DNA of 7,962 nucleotides from 20-14-all-45-10 sp964435965 (GTDB taxonomy: Bacteria; Chloroflexota; Dehalococcoidia; GIF9; AB-539-J10). The stretch covers positions 1 to 7,962 of the forward strand of contig CAYTBB010000059.1 of assembly GCA_964435965.1 (NCBI GenBank). Reading direction: 5' to 3'. How positions within the stretch are numbered: position 1 is the first letter of the stretch; every line of letters starts with the position of its first letter. A model generated the notes under the pieces. That model was not told where the DNA came from. It worked only from the letters and a program-made list of their open reading frames with translations, and did not search any database. Both the position numbers and the translations under genes were made by a program. This document shows positions 7,088 to 7,962 of the stretch, piece by piece.

Positions 7088-7545
7088 GCGATTATATCGC
7101 AGGTAAGGCATTAAGGAAACTTTTACTCGGCAAGAAGGTTGAACGAGCCACCGCCACATTACCACAATCAACGGCGGCGGCGATATTCACCATTGCCACT
7201 GGGCGTGTGTTACTGACTCAGATTATCGGTGAGGTTACGACAGTCATTCAGACTCAGGCCAACAATACCAAACTGACGGCAAACCCGACAGTGGGTACAT
7301 CAGTGGATATTTGTGCTGTATTGAGTATCACGGCTGATGAGGTCGGCTGTCTGTATGGCATCACGGGTCTGAATACCGATGCCCTGATAGGCATAAATGC
7401 GGGTGCTCTGCCGGCTCAGACGAGAGGCGTTGTACTACCGGCGGGAACATTAGACCTTGACTGTGCTGCCAGTAATTCAGGAAGCGTCAAGTGGACACTA
7501 TTCTACATCCCGATAGATGATGGTGCCTATGTTGAAGCGGCATAA
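7084..7545 (+). CDS. Hypothetical structural-type protein (153 aa), probable virion accessory protein
   Basis: The protein starts MSDYIAGKALRKLLLGKKVE, a short basic helix, followed by a Thr/Ala/Val-rich beta-strand body (TATLPQSTAAAIFTIATGRV, then GEVTTVIQTQANNTKL) and ends in WTLFYIPIDDGAYVEAA. It has no enzyme motif, signal peptide or membrane helix. Similar beta-rich proteins are, from memory, common as unannotated genes beside phage capsid genes; I cannot name a family with confidence. A helix plus beta-sandwich of this size next to the capsid gene would suit a decoration or head-surface protein, which is inference. GTG start with a very strong AAGGAGGT site. The gene is bracketed by hairpin-rich spacers (6993-7070 and 7545-7622), suggesting separate control of its mRNA. 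Confidence 0.85.
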   Translation: MSDYIAGKALRKLLLGKKVERATATLPQSTAAAIFTIATGRVLLTQIIGEVTTVIQTQANNTKLTANPTVGTSVDICAVLSITADEVGCLYGITGLNTDALIGINAGALPAQTRGVVLPAGTLDLDCAASNSGSVKWTLFYIPIDDGAYVEAA

Positions 7546-7587
7546 GGTGATGTGACTCACCGCTCTTACAAAGGGCGGGCATCACCT
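7545..7587 (+). promoter_or_regulatory. Compound stem-loop at the stop codon of the 153-aa gene
   Basis: AGGTGATG (7545-7552), starting at the last base of the TAA, pairs exactly with CATCACCT (7580-7587). Inside it, CCGCTCTT (7560-7567) pairs with AAGGGCGG (7571-7578) with one G-T wobble and a 3-nt loop. The outer right arm resembles the 16S rRNA tail, and the outer left arm resembles a ribosome binding site. No T-tract follows. Confidence 0.65.
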
Positions 7588-7590
7588 CTT

Positions 7591-7622
7591 GAGGGGTACA
7601 ATGAGTAAGCATTGTACCCCTC
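7591..7622 (+). promoter_or_regulatory. Perfect 13-bp inverted repeat (RNA hairpin)
   Basis: GAGGGGTACAATG (7591-7603) and CATTGTACCCCTC (7610-7622) are exact reverse complements around a 6-nt loop AGTAAG. The bases after it (TACTAAAATATG) contain no T-tract, and neither does the opposite strand, so this is not a classic terminator. Likely roles are mRNA processing or stability, or bringing the flanking sites together. Confidence 0.8.
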
Positions 7623-7635
7623 TACTAAAATATGC

Positions 7636-7643
7636 GAGGTGAT
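7636..7643 (+). promoter_or_regulatory. Ribosome binding site for the last gene
   Basis: GAGGTGAT with the GAGG core 6 nt before ATG at 7646. It matches the extended 16S tail and is the target of the alternative pairing from 7581-7588. Confidence 0.75.
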
Positions 7644-7645
7644 AT

Positions 7646-7962
7646 ATGGCAGGAACGAATACGATTACATATAGTGAAACCAGGACTGTCAAAAAGATAA
7701 CAATGGACTGGTTGTCTGATGCATCCGGGGATGTCAGCGGGACCGATACAAAGGTGCTATCAGGACAGATATTGCGGGTTGTTTTTATACCTGATACCGG
7801 TGGAACCAAACCCAGTGCAGCCTATGATGTGACCTGCCTGGATTCAGATGGTCTTGATGTATTTGCTGGCGATGGAGCCAATCTAGCCAACGATGCAAGT
7901 AGCCAATTTATCCCTGTTTTTACTAATGGTATTGCCTTTGACGGCAAACTATCACTCGTTGT
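7646..7962 (+). CDS. Hypothetical structural-type protein, cut by window end
   Basis: An ATG at 7646 with a good GAGGTGAT site opens a frame that is still open at the window edge, 105 codons plus two bases later. It starts MAGTNTITYSETRTVKKITM and continues with a WLSDASGDVSG turn, a KVLSGQILRVVFIPDTGG strand pair and later YDVTCLDSDGLDVF. The alternation of strands and Gly/Asp turns looks like a beta-sandwich virion protein. No catalytic motif, signal peptide or membrane helix is seen, and the family is not recognised. Position after two other small beta-rich genes suggests a third capsid accessory or connector-region protein, but this is inference. Its expression may depend on the RNA structures in the 100-nt leader before it. 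Confidence 0.8.
   Translation, partial: MAGTNTITYSETRTVKKITMDWLSDASGDVSGTDTKVLSGQILRVVFIPDTGGTKPSAAYDVTCLDSDGLDVFAGDGANLANDASSQFIPVFTNGIAFDGKLSLV

Larger units (their letters stand above)
7581..7643 (+). promoter_or_regulatory. Alternative pairing that would hide the downstream ribosome binding site
   Basis: ATCACCTC (7581-7588) is an exact reverse complement of GAGGTGAT (7636-7643), the ribosome binding site of the last gene. The pair would enclose the 13-bp hairpin at 7591-7622. It uses the same bases as the compound stem-loop at 7545-7587, so the two folds exclude each other. This is base complementarity only; no folding energy has been computed. Confidence 0.45.

Noticed and set aside
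7591..7622. Intrinsic terminator after the 153-aa gene
   Set aside because: Strong stem but followed by TACTAAAATATG rather than a run of T, so termination is not supported by sequence.
880..7809. Numerous minus-strand open frames of 60-160 codons opposite the structural genes
   Set aside because: All lie opposite well-supported + strand genes, show no family motifs or coherent operon, and look like shadows of the coding strand.
1..7962. CRISPR array, insertion sequence, toxin-antitoxin or defence genes
   Set aside because: No spaced repeats, transposase motifs or defence-type domains were found in either strand; all space is taken by phage head genes and short spacers.

Overview
The window is part of the head-morphogenesis region of a tailed double-stranded DNA phage or prophage (Caudoviricetes, HK97-fold capsid lineage). 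Every recognisable gene is on the + strand, tightly packed and in the canonical order: small terminase, large terminase, portal (fused to a MuF head-morphogenesis domain), prohead protease, major capsid protein, then small beta-rich proteins that are probably capsid accessory or decoration proteins. Shine-Dalgarno sites of the AGGAGG and (A/G)AGGTGAT type precede most genes, and ATG, GTG and TTG starts are all used. The host cannot be read from the window. Frequent ATA and AGG codons and middling GC would fit a metagenomic, possibly Chloroflexota-like host, but this is only an impression.

Layout: 1-37 is the 3' end of a tRNA cut by the window edge (T arm, acceptor strand, encoded CCA). 55-222 is a short unrecognised gene whose stop overlaps the start of the small terminase (219-824). 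The large terminase (793-2043, GTG start) overlaps that gene, and the portal-MuF gene (from 2033, TTG start) overlaps the large terminase. At 3898-3997 there are exactly 100 Ns, an assembly gap. The end of the portal-MuF gene and any sequence before the protease are missing, so an apparent open frame running through the Ns is artificial. After the gap come the prohead protease with a long C-terminal extension (3998-5155), the major capsid protein (5169-6425), an unrecognised 166-aa structural-type protein (6460-6960), a possible 40-aa basic peptide (6965-7087), a 153-aa structural-type protein (7084-7545) and the start of another (7646 to the window end).

Together the genes would recognise and package DNA (terminases, portal), assemble the procapsid (portal, MuF, capsid protein), mature it (protease) and probably decorate it (small genes at the right end). 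No integrase, lysis, tail, replication, defence or CRISPR function is visible.

The most unusual signal is in the two spacers that flank the 153-aa gene. Each holds two strong inverted repeats with no T-tract, so they do not look like ordinary terminators. In the right-hand spacer, a stretch resembling the 16S rRNA tail (ATCACCTC) can pair either with an AGGTGATG at the upstream gene's stop codon or with the GAGGTGAT ribosome binding site of the downstream gene. This is a possible mutually exclusive RNA switch. It is a base-pairing observation and has not been tested.
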